NCBI GenBank assembly: GCA_012960055.1
Contig: DUCA01000215.1
Coordinates: forward strand, 1-9,769
From: Cycloclasticus sp.
Lineage (GTDB): Bacteria > Pseudomonadota > Gammaproteobacteria > Methylococcales > Cycloclasticaceae
DNA length: 9,769 nt
Direction: 5' to 3'
Of this stretch, positions 1 through 6,950 are shown in pieces. How positions within the stretch are numbered: the first letter of the stretch is position 1; each line of letters opens with the position of its first letter. The notes beneath the pieces are model-generated. The model saw only the letters and a list, made by a program, of their open reading frames with translations. It did no database searches and had not been told where the DNA came from. The position numbers and the translations under genes are program-made.

Positions 1-406
1 CTAAAGTCACTAGAACAACTCTGTTGGTACCTGCTGTTAATAATTTATCGACTGCTTGCTGTTTTGTTAAACCAAGCGCTAAACGCATGGTTTGGATTTT
101 TGGGAATTTACCCCCCAACAAGCCCGCTAATTTATTCGAAAACTCATGAGCCATCGGTTGCTTTGACGTGGTAAATGCATCATAAGGACCGCCCATAGAC
201 AACTCAAATTCACCAATGTACTTGGCGGGCTTTTCCCCAGAAAGCACATACGCTCTTTCATCCAATACACCAACGACTATCGCACTGGAACTACCGCCTT
301 GTAATTCCAACGCCGGTAAATCAAACGCCACATCACGCGTATTCTCAGTTAAAACACAACCGGATAAAAACACCAACATCAACAAACTGCTTATTCGATA
401 TAACAT
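1..406 (-). CDS. Putative outer-membrane lipoprotein, N-terminal part (runs off left edge)
   Basis: Reading leftwards from an ATG at 406-404 gives 135 codons without a stop, so the C-terminus lies outside the window. The start is supported by a Shine-Dalgarno AAGGGAG (reverse complement of 417-423) about 10 nt upstream. The N-terminus (MLYRISSLLMLVFLSGC) is a lipoprotein signal peptide with lipobox LSGC and the acylated Cys at residue 17. Residue +2 is Val, not Asp, so the Lol rule predicts outer-membrane sorting. The mature part starts with a Thr/Asn-rich linker and continues as a soluble domain with beta-strand-like stretches (AIVVGVLDERAYVL near residues 43-56). I do not recognise the family and assign no function. 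It is divergent from the RraA-like operon. The signal peptide call is strong; the role is unknown. Confidence 0.8.
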   Translation of the reverse strand, partial: MLYRISSLLMLVFLSGCVLTENTRDVAFDLPALELQGGSSSAIVVGVLDERAYVLSGEKPAKYIGEFELSMGGPYDAFTTSKQPMAHEFSNKLAGLLGGKFPKIQTMRLALGLTKQQAVDKLLTAGTNRVVLVTL

Positions 407-437
407 TAAATTTGTTCTCCCTTTTAATTATCCGTTA

Positions 438-466
438 AAGATACCGTTTGAGGTCTTAGCAAGCAA
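438..466 (-). promoter_or_regulatory. Possible sigma70 promoter of the lipoprotein gene
   Basis: On the minus strand, TTGCTT (461-466) and TATCTT (438-443) are separated by 17 bp, which would place the transcript start about 25 nt before the ATG at 406. Both hexamers are imperfect. This is spacing-based inference only. Confidence 0.25.
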
Positions 467-536
467 GATAAAGTCTTACCGTAAGTAGATAAACTGGTAT
501 GAAAGCTTAGTTAAGAAAATATTATTTATTATCCGA

Positions 537-567
537 TTAAACGAAACTCAACCCCTTTCGGTATAAT
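537..567 (+). promoter_or_regulatory. Possible sigma70 promoter of the rraA-like/ATR/ispH operon
   Basis: A perfect -10 hexamer TATAAT lies at 562-567, about 35 nt before the ATG at 602. The best -35 partner, TTAAAC at 537-542, is weak and its 19-bp spacer is long. The -10 is convincing as sequence; the complete promoter is an inference. Nothing else promoter-like stands out before this operon. Confidence 0.4.
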
Positions 568-601
568 AATGATTGAATACTAAACAAATAACGACATCAC
601 C

Positions 602-1081
602 ATGACATTTAAGACCGCAGACCTATGCGATGACTTTTCAGACGACTTGCAAATTGTAACGCCGATGTTTCAATCTTTTGGTGGGCTCCCTCGTTTTACT
701 GGAGCCATACAAACCGTCAAAATTTTTGAAGACAACGTATTTGTCCGAGAAATGTTATCCGAAAAAGTGAACGGCGATGTGCTGGTCGTTGATGGCGGCG
801 GCTCATTACGCTGCGCCCTACTTGGTGATATGCTGGCTGAAATGGGTTATAAGAATGGTTGGTCAGGCGTGGTCGTATACGGCTGCATCCGAGATTCTTT
901 TGACATAAACGCCATGCCCATCGGTGTTCGTGCAATACAAACCAACCCACTGAAGAGCATTAAAAAGGGCTGGGGGGATAAAAACATTCCCGTGACATTT
1001 GCAGGCGCCACATTTACCCCTGGCGAATATTTGTATGCCGATGAAGATGGCATTATCGTATCTAAAACTAACATTATCTAG
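602..1081 (+). CDS. RraA-family protein, putative 4-hydroxy-4-methyl-2-oxoglutarate aldolase
   Basis: The 159-residue protein covers a full RraA/MenG-like fold (E. coli RraA is 161 aa). Visible family motifs are VVDGGGSLRCALLGD at residues 62-76, which forms the substrate/metal pocket, GCIRDS at 94-99, and YADEDGIIVS near the C-terminus. Family members are either class II aldolases that cleave 4-hydroxy-4-methyl-2-oxoglutarate or decarboxylate oxaloacetate, or the RNase E inhibitor RraA. The Arg97-Asp98 pair corresponds to the catalytic/metal-binding RD of the aldolases. As I recall it, E. coli RraA has RQ there, so this protein looks aldolase-competent. RNase E inhibition cannot be judged from sequence. 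There is no strong Shine-Dalgarno before the ATG. It is the first gene of a tight operon, with 5 bp to the adenosyltransferase gene. The family is certain; the exact function is not. Confidence 0.9.
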   Translation: MTFKTADLCDDFSDDLQIVTPMFQSFGGLPRFTGAIQTVKIFEDNVFVREMLSEKVNGDVLVVDGGGSLRCALLGDMLAEMGYKNGWSGVVVYGCIRDSFDINAMPIGVRAIQTNPLKSIKKGWGDKNIPVTFAGATFTPGEYLYADEDGIIVSKTNII

Positions 1082-1086
1082 TCATT

Positions 1087-1656
1087 ATGGGGCATCGTCT
1101 TTCTAAAATTTATACCCGCACCGGTGATTCTGGCACCACCGGCCTAGGTGACGGCAGCCGCGTAGATAAAGATTCTTTACGCGTTGAAGCCTACGGCACC
1201 GTGGATGAGTTGAATAGCCAAATTGGCCTAGTGATAGCCTTTGGTACGGGTGACGTCATTGCCAATCAACTACTCGACATTCAACACGATTTATTTGATC
1301 TGGGCAGCGAGCTTTGCGTGCCCGGTTACAGCGCCATTGACGATTCGAATATTGATACATTAGAAAAAATACTCGACGAACACAATGCTGATTTACCCGC
1401 ACTTAAAGAGTTCATTCTACCCGGTGGTAATTTAGCGGCAGCAACCTGCCACATAGCGCGTACCGTATGTCGCCGCGCTGAGCGAATTACTGTCAGCTTG
1501 GCGCGCGAAGAAAACATCAACCCGCCGGTGGTTAAGTACCTCAACCGTTTATCCGATTTACTGTTTGTTTTATGTCGCGTACTCGCACGGCAAGGTGGGC
1601 AGTCTGAAATACTGTGGGATAAGAACCGTCGTCACTCTAAAAACACCACTGATTAA
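1087..1656 (+). CDS. Cob(I)yrinic acid a,c-diamide adenosyltransferase, PduO type
   Basis: This enzyme transfers the 5'-deoxyadenosyl group of ATP to cob(I)alamin/cob(I)yrinate to make the adenosyl form of B12, in the cytoplasm. The 189-residue length fits a stand-alone PduO-type ATR, a trimer of five-helix bundles. Diagnostic motifs are the N-terminal ATP-binding loop YTRTGDSGTTGLGDGSR (residues 9-25), the AYGTVDELNSQIG helix (35-47), the basic CRRAER segment (128-133), and YLNRLSDLLF (151-160) with the conserved Asn, Arg and Asp. The start MGHRLSKIYTRTG is typical of the family. It lies 5 bp after the rraA-like stop, and its TAA directly abuts the ispH ATG, so translation is probably coupled. 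No other B12 gene or B12-dependent enzyme is in the window. I leave the symbol blank because usage varies (pduO, cobO, btuR, MMAB). Confidence 0.95.
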   Translation: MGHRLSKIYTRTGDSGTTGLGDGSRVDKDSLRVEAYGTVDELNSQIGLVIAFGTGDVIANQLLDIQHDLFDLGSELCVPGYSAIDDSNIDTLEKILDEHNADLPALKEFILPGGNLAAATCHIARTVCRRAERITVSLAREENINPPVVKYLNRLSDLLFVLCRVLARQGGQSEILWDKNRRHSKNTTD

Positions 1657-2595
1657 ATGAAAATTATATTAGCCAACCCAAGAGGGTTCTGCGCCGGCGT
1701 TGACCGCGCCATTGAAATTGTTGAACGCGCCCTACACCTACTCGGCGCACCCATCTACGTTCGACATGAAGTGGTACATAACCGCTTTGTAGTGGAAAAT
1801 CTTAAAAAACGTGGCGCTGTTTTTGTCGACGAACTCGACGAAGTACCTGATGACTCGACCGTTATCTTTAGCGCTCATGGCGTTTCCAAAGCCGTTGAGC
1901 TTGAAGCTAAACGACGTCAATTAAACGTTTTTGATGCAACCTGCCCGTTGGTTACCAAGGTGCATATGGAAGTTATCAGCAACGCTAAAGCAGGACGTGA
2001 AGTCATTCTTATTGGGCACAAAGGTCACCCCGAAGTGGTTGGCACCATGGGGCGTTATGAACAACTCAACCCCGACGCTAATATTCATTTAGTCGAATCG
2101 CCTGAAGACGTTTTCAATTTAAACGTGCTTAACCCAGACAACTTGTCATTTGTCACGCAAACCACCCTATCAATGGATGACACCAGCTCCATCATTGAGG
2201 CACTGCGTGAAAAGTTCCCTAGTATTGTCGGCCCTAAAAAGAATGATATTTGCTACGCAACGCAAAACAGACAAGACGCCGTAAAAGACCTCGCTGACAA
2301 ATCTGATGTTGTCTTGGTCGTCGGCTCACCCAACAGTTCTAATTCAAACAGACTGCGTGAAATTGCCGAAAAATTAGGTAAACATGCCTACCTGATTGAT
2401 GGCGCTGACGATATTCAACAGTCATGGCTAACGGACATACAAACAGTCGGTGTCACCGCTGGCGCTTCTGCACCTGAGGAACTCGTGCAATGTGTGATTA
2501 AGCAATTAAAAGACTGGGGCGGTACCCGCGCGATTGAAAACCCAGGCATCCAAGAAAAAGTGACCTTTTCCTTGCCTAAAGCGCTTCAATCTTAA
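1657..2595 (+). CDS. ispH: 4-hydroxy-3-methylbut-2-enyl diphosphate reductase
   Basis: IspH (LytB) performs the last step of the non-mevalonate (MEP) isoprenoid pathway, reducing HMBPP to IPP and DMAPP with an oxygen-sensitive Fe-S cluster. The protein is full length at 312 residues. The three cluster cysteines are Cys12 (GFCAGVDRA), Cys96 (DATCPLV) and Cys199 (DICYATQNRQ). Substrate-binding residues are also present: His41, His74 (SAHGV), His124 and the proton-relay Glu126 (GHPEVVGT), Thr167 (TQTT), the SSNSNR segment at 227-232, and Ser271. The ATG directly follows the TAA of the adenosyltransferase with no Shine-Dalgarno of its own, which suggests translational coupling. A bidirectional hairpin terminator follows 14 nt after the stop. 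In many gammaproteobacteria ispH is instead linked to lspA/fkpB; here it closes an unusual operon. Confidence 0.98.
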   Translation: MKIILANPRGFCAGVDRAIEIVERALHLLGAPIYVRHEVVHNRFVVENLKKRGAVFVDELDEVPDDSTVIFSAHGVSKAVELEAKRRQLNVFDATCPLVTKVHMEVISNAKAGREVILIGHKGHPEVVGTMGRYEQLNPDANIHLVESPEDVFNLNVLNPDNLSFVTQTTLSMDDTSSIIEALREKFPSIVGPKKNDICYATQNRQDAVKDLADKSDVVLVVGSPNSSNSNRLREIAEKLGKHAYLIDGADDIQQSWLTDIQTVGVTAGASAPEELVQCVIKQLKDWGGTRAIENPGIQEKVTFSLPKALQS

Positions 2596-2609
2596 ATCTC
2601 AATTGACAC

Positions 2610-2640
2610 AAAAAAAGGCGAGCTACTGCTCGCCTTTTTT
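2610..2640. terminator. Bidirectional intrinsic terminator between ispH and the thiolase gene
   Basis: Perfect stem GGCGAGC (2617-2623) / GCTCGCC (2628-2634) with loop TACT, flanked by seven A on the left and six T on the right. It therefore works as a rho-independent terminator in either direction. It sits between convergent genes, 14 nt after the ispH stop and 19 nt after the thiolase stop. Confidence 0.93.
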
Positions 2641-2659
2641 GATTTGAAAAACGCTGGTC

Positions 2660-3847
2660 TTACATGCGTTCCCAAAGTGTCGCAATACCTTGTCCACCAC
2701 CAATACATAAAGTAGCTAAGGCATATTTACCTTGAACACGTTCTAACTCGTGCAACGCTTTAACAACGATGATGTTTGCAGAAGCGCCAATAGGGTGACC
2801 TAAAGAAATCGCACTACCATTAACATTCACTTTATCCATAGGAAGGTCAAGTTCACGACATACGCTAAGTGCTTGTGCAGCAAACGCTTCGTTCACTTCC
2901 CAAACGTCAATATCAGCCACTGTTAAACCCGTATCAGCCAAAATTTGGTTAACAGCAGGAACAGGGCCAATACCCATAATTTCAGGCTCAACACCCGCGT
3001 GAGTGTAAGCAACTAAACGAGCCATTGGTTTCAAGCCACGTGCTTCAGCCGCATTTTTTTCCATCAATACCATCGCTGATGATGCATCGTTAATACCTGA
3101 TGCGTTACCCGCTGTAACTGAACCGCCTTTTTTGAACGCTGGGCGCATACCGGCCAATTTTTCAACTGTAATATCAGGGCGAACGTGCTCGTCTTTTTCA
3201 AACACGGTTACGCCTTTGCGTGTTTTCATTTCAACAGGAACGATTTGTGAATCAAAACGGCCTTCTGCTTGTGCATTCGCTGCACGTTTGTGGCTTTCTA
3301 CAGCAAATGCATCTTGGTCTTCGCGAGATACATTGTATTTGTCAGCAAGGTTTTCAGCAGTCATGCCCATGTGGCCAGTGCCGAATGGATCTGTTAAAGC
3401 AGAAACCATCAAGTCCAACATTTTGCCGTCACCCATTTTTTGGCCCCAACGCATGCCTGATGATGCGTAAAAAGCATTACTCATAGACTCAACACCACCA
3501 GCAATAGCAACGTCATGATCACCAACCATAATGCCTTGTGCAGCATTTACAATAGCTTGCATACCACTACCGCATAAACGGTTAACAGCAATACAAGATG
3601 TTTCGCATGGAATACCTGCTTCAATTTGTGCAACACGTGCTGTGTATGCATAACGATCTTCAGCCGGAATCACATTACCCATCACAACCATACCTACTTC
3701 TGCTGGCTCAACACCCGCTCTAGCAACAGCTTCTTTTAATGTAATCGCTGATAACGCACTAGGCGCAACTGATTTTAAACTTCCACCAAAATCACCAATC
3801 GCAGTTCTAACTGCGCTTAATGCAACAACTTCCCTTACTTCACTCAT
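2660..3847 (-). CDS. Acetyl-CoA C-acyltransferase (beta-ketothiolase), BktB-like
   Basis: A complete thiolase of 395 residues. In the biosynthetic direction it condenses two acyl-CoAs to a 3-ketoacyl-CoA, feeding polyhydroxyalkanoate synthesis; it can also run degradatively. Active-site residues are nucleophilic Cys92 (NRLCGSGMQA), Asn319 (NEAFA), His351 (LGHPIGAS) and Cys381 (CIGGGQG). The region GMRWGQKMGDGKMLD, the C-terminal RVQGKYALATLCIGGGQGIA and the NVNGSAISLGHP segment resemble Cupriavidus BktB more than PhaA as I recall them. BktB also accepts longer partners such as propionyl-CoA, but specificity cannot be read with certainty. After HPIGAS the usual Gly is Ala. The ATG has a strong GGAGAG (reverse complement of 3852-3857) at 4-nt spacing. 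It is monocistronic and ends at the shared bidirectional terminator. The phaC gene lies about 3.5 kb away on the same strand. Confidence 0.95.
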   Translation of the reverse strand: MSEVREVVALSAVRTAIGDFGGSLKSVAPSALSAITLKEAVARAGVEPAEVGMVVMGNVIPAEDRYAYTARVAQIEAGIPCETSCIAVNRLCGSGMQAIVNAAQGIMVGDHDVAIAGGVESMSNAFYASSGMRWGQKMGDGKMLDLMVSALTDPFGTGHMGMTAENLADKYNVSREDQDAFAVESHKRAANAQAEGRFDSQIVPVEMKTRKGVTVFEKDEHVRPDITVEKLAGMRPAFKKGGSVTAGNASGINDASSAMVLMEKNAAEARGLKPMARLVAYTHAGVEPEIMGIGPVPAVNQILADTGLTVADIDVWEVNEAFAAQALSVCRELDLPMDKVNVNGSAISLGHPIGASANIIVVKALHELERVQGKYALATLCIGGGQGIATLWERM

Positions 3848-3893
3848 GTTTCTCTCCGTTAATTTAGGTTATGCTTGGGTACAACCGATTCAG

Positions 3894-3899
3894 TATAGT
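3894..3899 (+). promoter_or_regulatory. Possible -10 element of the alpha/beta hydrolase gene
   Basis: TATAGT (5 of 6 matches) lies 31 nt before the ATG at 3931. There is no good -35; ATGCTT at 3871-3876 has the right 17-bp spacing but poor identity. The overlapping reverse complement (TATACT, 3892-3897) could serve the thiolase on the other strand. Low confidence. Confidence 0.3.
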
Positions 3900-3910
3900 T
3901 GCATTGCAAC
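3898..3910. promoter_or_regulatory. Perfect 13-bp palindrome in the thiolase/hydrolase divergent region, candidate operator
   Basis: GTTGCA-T-TGCAAC is a perfect inverted repeat of 6+1+6 and can also be read as TTGC-N3-GCAA. It lies 51-63 nt before the thiolase ATG, 20-32 nt before the hydrolase ATG, and overlaps the candidate -10 elements. That is where a repressor site would act. Its half ATTGCAAC recurs upstream of phaC (9063-9070). The palindrome is directly visible; regulator binding is an inference. Confidence 0.45.
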
Positions 3911-3930
3911 AAAAAATCATCTGGAATATT

Positions 3931-4782
3931 ATGAAAACTCAATACGTAACTAGTTGTTCTATAGGCGGATTACACAAACTGGCTTATAAGCAATGGGGGG
4001 ATGCTGATAACCCAGATGTTCTTATTTGTTCGCACGGCCTAACCCGCAACAAGCATGATTTTGATGTGCTGGCTCAGAAGCTCTCAGCAAAACGCCGTGT
4101 TATTTGTTTTGATTTGCCCGGTCGTGGCGAAAGTGATTGGCTGGTTAATAAAATGGCGTACGACTACAACCAATACACCGTTGATGCATTAATGATTATC
4201 GCAAGAGCGGGCGTTGAAAAAGTTGATTGGTTGGGCACATCAATGGGCGGCTTGCTGGGCATGGCCTTGGCGTCATTGCCCGATTCACCCATCAAAAAAT
4301 TAATTATTAACGATGTGGGACCGCACATTCCAAAGGAATCGTTAAAGCGCATTGCTGACTACGTTGGTCAACAGCCAACCTTTGACACCGCAGACGAACT
4401 GGGTCGCTACATTCGCACTGTTTACGCTGGTTTTGGTAAGCTATCAGAGAAACAATGGAATAACATGCTAACCCATGGGCAACGGACTCTTAGCAGTGGG
4501 CAATTTACTCTGAATTACGACCCAGATATTTCTAAAGTTTTTATGGACAAGCCACTTGAAGATTTAAATTTGTGGCCTGTATGGAATGCTATCACACAAG
4601 CTACCTTAGTCATTAAAGGCGAGGATTCTGACCTCTTACTGGCTGAGACGGCTGAAAAAATGACGACCACAGGGCCCAAAGCTGAACTAATAACGATTGA
4701 GAATACAGCCCATGCGCCGGCATTAATGAATGATACAGATATAAATTTAGTTGAAGATTGGCTACAAAGTAATAACCGTTAA
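3931..4782 (+). CDS. Alpha/beta hydrolase
   Basis: A soluble alpha/beta-hydrolase of 283 residues from the chosen start. Catalytic features are the oxyanion-hole HGLTRN (residues 35-40), the DLPGRGESD turn (61-69), nucleophile Ser104 in GTSMGG, an acid near GEDSD (Asp232 or Asp234), and His261 in NTAHAP. A cap domain lies between about residues 130 and 205. An upstream in-frame ATG at 3871 would give 303 aa. I prefer 3931 because family homology begins there (MKTQYVTSC), the extra 20 residues look like untranslated sequence, and the likely -10 box lies downstream of 3871. The substrate is unknown. Its position divergent to a thiolase makes an acyl-CoA or PHA-related esterase role conceivable, but nothing in the motifs proves it. 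No signal peptide is seen. It converges on the channel gene with 9 bp between stops and no visible terminator. Confidence 0.88.
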   Translation: MKTQYVTSCSIGGLHKLAYKQWGDADNPDVLICSHGLTRNKHDFDVLAQKLSAKRRVICFDLPGRGESDWLVNKMAYDYNQYTVDALMIIARAGVEKVDWLGTSMGGLLGMALASLPDSPIKKLIINDVGPHIPKESLKRIADYVGQQPTFDTADELGRYIRTVYAGFGKLSEKQWNNMLTHGQRTLSSGQFTLNYDPDISKVFMDKPLEDLNLWPVWNAITQATLVIKGEDSDLLLAETAEKMTTTGPKAELITIENTAHAPALMNDTDINLVEDWLQSNNR

Positions 4783-4791
4783 AACAACGCC

Positions 4792-6525
4792 TTAGCTTGC
4801 CACTCCCCTACTTTCCAGCCATCTAAAAAAACCGCCTCTAGCCGGTTCAACTCCCGTTAACAAATAATCCAATAGATGGATATTGCTAATGTTTGCTTCA
4901 AAATAGACCGCCTGACTGGGCCGCATACAGAAAAGTATTTCGTCTTCAGTCATCAACACTAAATCATTCGGTGGTAGCACTTTAATTGTTTTGCCGCGCT
5001 TATGAACCAATGGCACTATTTTCAAAAAGTCTGTCTGTATGGCTGGATCGCGACAAATATCTCCCAGCTTTACCTCTGTTCGCTCAAATAACTTTTGGTA
5101 AACAGCGGGGGCTTTTTCCTGCGTAAAGCTATAGGTTTTAAGCATCGGTGCTTCGCCTCCAACCTCTGTCGCTAAGCGATTTGTGATATCGGCTAGCCTA
5201 GAAGGGTCATTCTCGTAGACAAGGCGTAAATAACTAAAAAACGGCTTTAGCAAAGGTGCGGTCAACATAAACAACACCATTCTGGCAATCACTAAGCTAG
5301 GTTGCATAATGTAATCAACTTGGGCTCTTTTAAATAATATTTCATTGGTATGTTTATTTTGCCTAACCATCGAAAACAAAGCGGGATTCACTCTATTTGC
5401 TTGATGAATCATGCTTAAATTGAACGTATCATTATCAGTGCCAGCAATTAACCCAACGCAATCCTTTAACCCTGCCTTCTCTAAATTTTCTAAATTAGCT
5501 CTGCCCAATATCGCGTGCTCAGCGATCCTTTCAATACGCTCAACATTGGGCTCAACGACCGTGATATCAATTTGCTTATCCGACAATTTTTTATAAATAA
5601 CTCGACCCATTCGGCCGTGCCCACATAAAATCCATTTACCCCCTTTAAGCGGACAAATATTGTGATCTAACATTGCACCAGATGAACCGGAAATCCATTC
5701 ATTTATTGTTTGAATCGTTGGGTTATAAATGATCATGCTTAGGTAACTGGCAAAAACGCGGAAAGGGTCAACAACGTGAATATCACCACCCACAGAAAGG
5801 ATTTCACTCTCGTTTTCTGTCGAAGCGGAACGACAAATTATTTTCAAATCAGGCCTTAAAATTCGAGCCGACACGGCCACTTTTAAATTAGTGGCCTCAT
5901 CATTTGATAAAATTAAAATGCCAATACACTTCTCACTTTCAATACCTGCATCTAACAAAAATCGGGGCTGGGTCGCATCAGCACACAGGCCCAAAACCTT
6001 CATTTGATAGTCCCTCAACTCAAGCGCCTTAATTCGCTCATCATTCGACTCAATAACAACTGTCGATAACCCCGCATCATCCAGCCCCCGTAGCAAAAGA
6101 CTCCCTGTATCACCAAAACCACAAACGATATAAAAATCTCTTTTCTTCTTTGCTACCGCACGAGCAAAACGCGTCTCATCAATAGCCGCTTGCAAGTGAG
6201 GGTTTCTAACCAGCGCAATAATCTTACCAACCGCATACAACCAAGTAACCACACTGGTATATAAACAAACAACTGCCCACATCCTTTGCGCATTGCTAAA
6301 TTCGCCTGGTAATTCACCAAACCCTGTCGTCGTTGCGGTATATGCTAGAAAATAATAGGCATGGAAAAATGACAGGTATGTTGTACTCCCGTTGGCATCG
6401 GGCAAGCCAGGCACCATCACCATACCCAAGATGCAAACAGCATAAACACACACCAAAATAATAATTGGCGTACGCATATTGCGCAAAACAATAAAGGAAA
6501 CTCTATCTAGTTGTGAGGCAGACAT
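4792..6525 (-). CDS. K+ channel-like protein with two tandem RCK (TrkA-N) domains
   Basis: A 577-residue inner-membrane protein. TM1 is at about residues 19-39, a pore helix at about 53-65, a filter TATTTGFGE (63-71) and TM2 at about 82-106. This is the two-TM K+ channel layout, with TTGFG in place of the canonical TVGYG. Two cytoplasmic Rossmann RCK domains follow: the first from 131 with GFGDTG (136-141) and acidic Glu159 after strand 2, the second from 297 with GHGRMG (302-307) and Glu325. Both GxGxxG loops and acidic residues suggest NAD(H)-type nucleotide binding. The C-terminal region contains LPPNDLVLMTEDEILF (517-532), like the beta-rich RCK C-lobe (TrkA-C). It is the second gene after a small membrane protein, 16 bp downstream, with no strong Shine-Dalgarno. 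A nucleotide- or ligand-gated K+ channel is the best reading. The family is sure; ion selectivity is inferred. Confidence 0.9.
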   Translation of the reverse strand: MSASQLDRVSFIVLRNMRTPIIILVCVYAVCILGMVMVPGLPDANGSTTYLSFFHAYYFLAYTATTTGFGELPGEFSNAQRMWAVVCLYTSVVTWLYAVGKIIALVRNPHLQAAIDETRFARAVAKKKRDFYIVCGFGDTGSLLLRGLDDAGLSTVVIESNDERIKALELRDYQMKVLGLCADATQPRFLLDAGIESEKCIGILILSNDEATNLKVAVSARILRPDLKIICRSASTENESEILSVGGDIHVVDPFRVFASYLSMIIYNPTIQTINEWISGSSGAMLDHNICPLKGGKWILCGHGRMGRVIYKKLSDKQIDITVVEPNVERIERIAEHAILGRANLENLEKAGLKDCVGLIAGTDNDTFNLSMIHQANRVNPALFSMVRQNKHTNEILFKRAQVDYIMQPSLVIARMVLFMLTAPLLKPFFSYLRLVYENDPSRLADITNRLATEVGGEAPMLKTYSFTQEKAPAVYQKLFERTEVKLGDICRDPAIQTDFLKIVPLVHKRGKTIKVLPPNDLVLMTEDEILFCMRPSQAVYFEANISNIHLLDYLLTGVEPARGGFFRWLESRGVAS

Positions 6526-6541
6526 GCCGAGCGACTATTGG

Positions 6542-6925
6542 CTATCTTCGGGACATCAATGTTTCAGAAACCAGCATCACCACAGAAATAACATTGGCGA
6601 TTAACGCCCCACCCGTTAGTGACACTATTATCGATGTATTTCCTGGCGTTAACCCTGCGCCCGAGATGTGCTCAACATAACCCCAGACTGAAGCCGCCGC
6701 AATCAATTGCAAATTAGCGACCAAACTTGTTGATAATAAAACCGCACCGATTTGCGTTCTATCACCCAACTTCAAGCCCGTTGCGAGGAAATTAACGAAA
6801 ATGGTTGCGAATAGTTCATAGATATTATGATGCATCGGGTCTTCCATCTCCCCAACAAAAAAACCAAAATTTAGCGTTAACGCCAACACAACAATGAAAC
6901 TAAAAACGACCTTTTCTGCATTCAT
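6542..6925 (-). CDS. Small four-helix membrane protein, probably DUF6394 family
   Basis: A 127-residue hydrophobic protein with four predicted membrane segments at about residues 6-25, 33-51, 58-82 and 98-122. Short polar stretches include the acidic GEMEDPMHH (25-33) and KLGDRTQIGA (52-61). From memory it resembles the conserved protein family DUF6394, whose function is unknown to me; this assignment needs a profile search. It has a modest Shine-Dalgarno (AGG about 8 nt before ATG) and a plausible promoter upstream. The channel gene starts 16 bp after its stop, so the two almost certainly share a transcript. An accessory or assembly subunit of the channel is a reasonable inference from this pairing, not shown by motifs. 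Confidence 0.82.
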   Translation of the reverse strand: MNAEKVVFSFIVVLALTLNFGFFVGEMEDPMHHNIYELFATIFVNFLATGLKLGDRTQIGAVLLSTSLVANLQLIAAASVWGYVEHISGAGLTPGNTSIIVSLTGGALIANVISVVMLVSETLMSRR

Positions 6926-6950
6926 TTAGCAACCTATGGTTAATCCTTTG

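Noticed and set aside
216..488. 90-codon open frame on the plus strand
   Set aside because: It lies antisense to the lipoprotein gene, which has a clear lipobox and Shine-Dalgarno. The plus frame has no family resemblance and runs across the divergent promoter region.
407..601. Riboswitch or small RNA in the largest intergenic region, for example a cobalamin riboswitch for the ATR operon
   Set aside because: I see no B12-box-like sequence, no strong hairpins and no terminator. The region is AT-rich and is explained by two divergent promoters.
3132..3486. Two overlapping plus-strand open frames of 112 and 88 codons
   Set aside because: They are antisense shadows of the thiolase gene, with no recognisable domain, and the opposite strand encodes intact active-site motifs.
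4826..4848. Hairpin with a T run on the minus strand (AACCG...CGGTT followed by T)
   Set aside because: It sits inside the last codons of the channel gene, so termination there would remove the stop codon. The stem is only 5 bp with an 8-nt loop. On the plus strand it has no U tail, so it cannot serve the hydrolase gene either.
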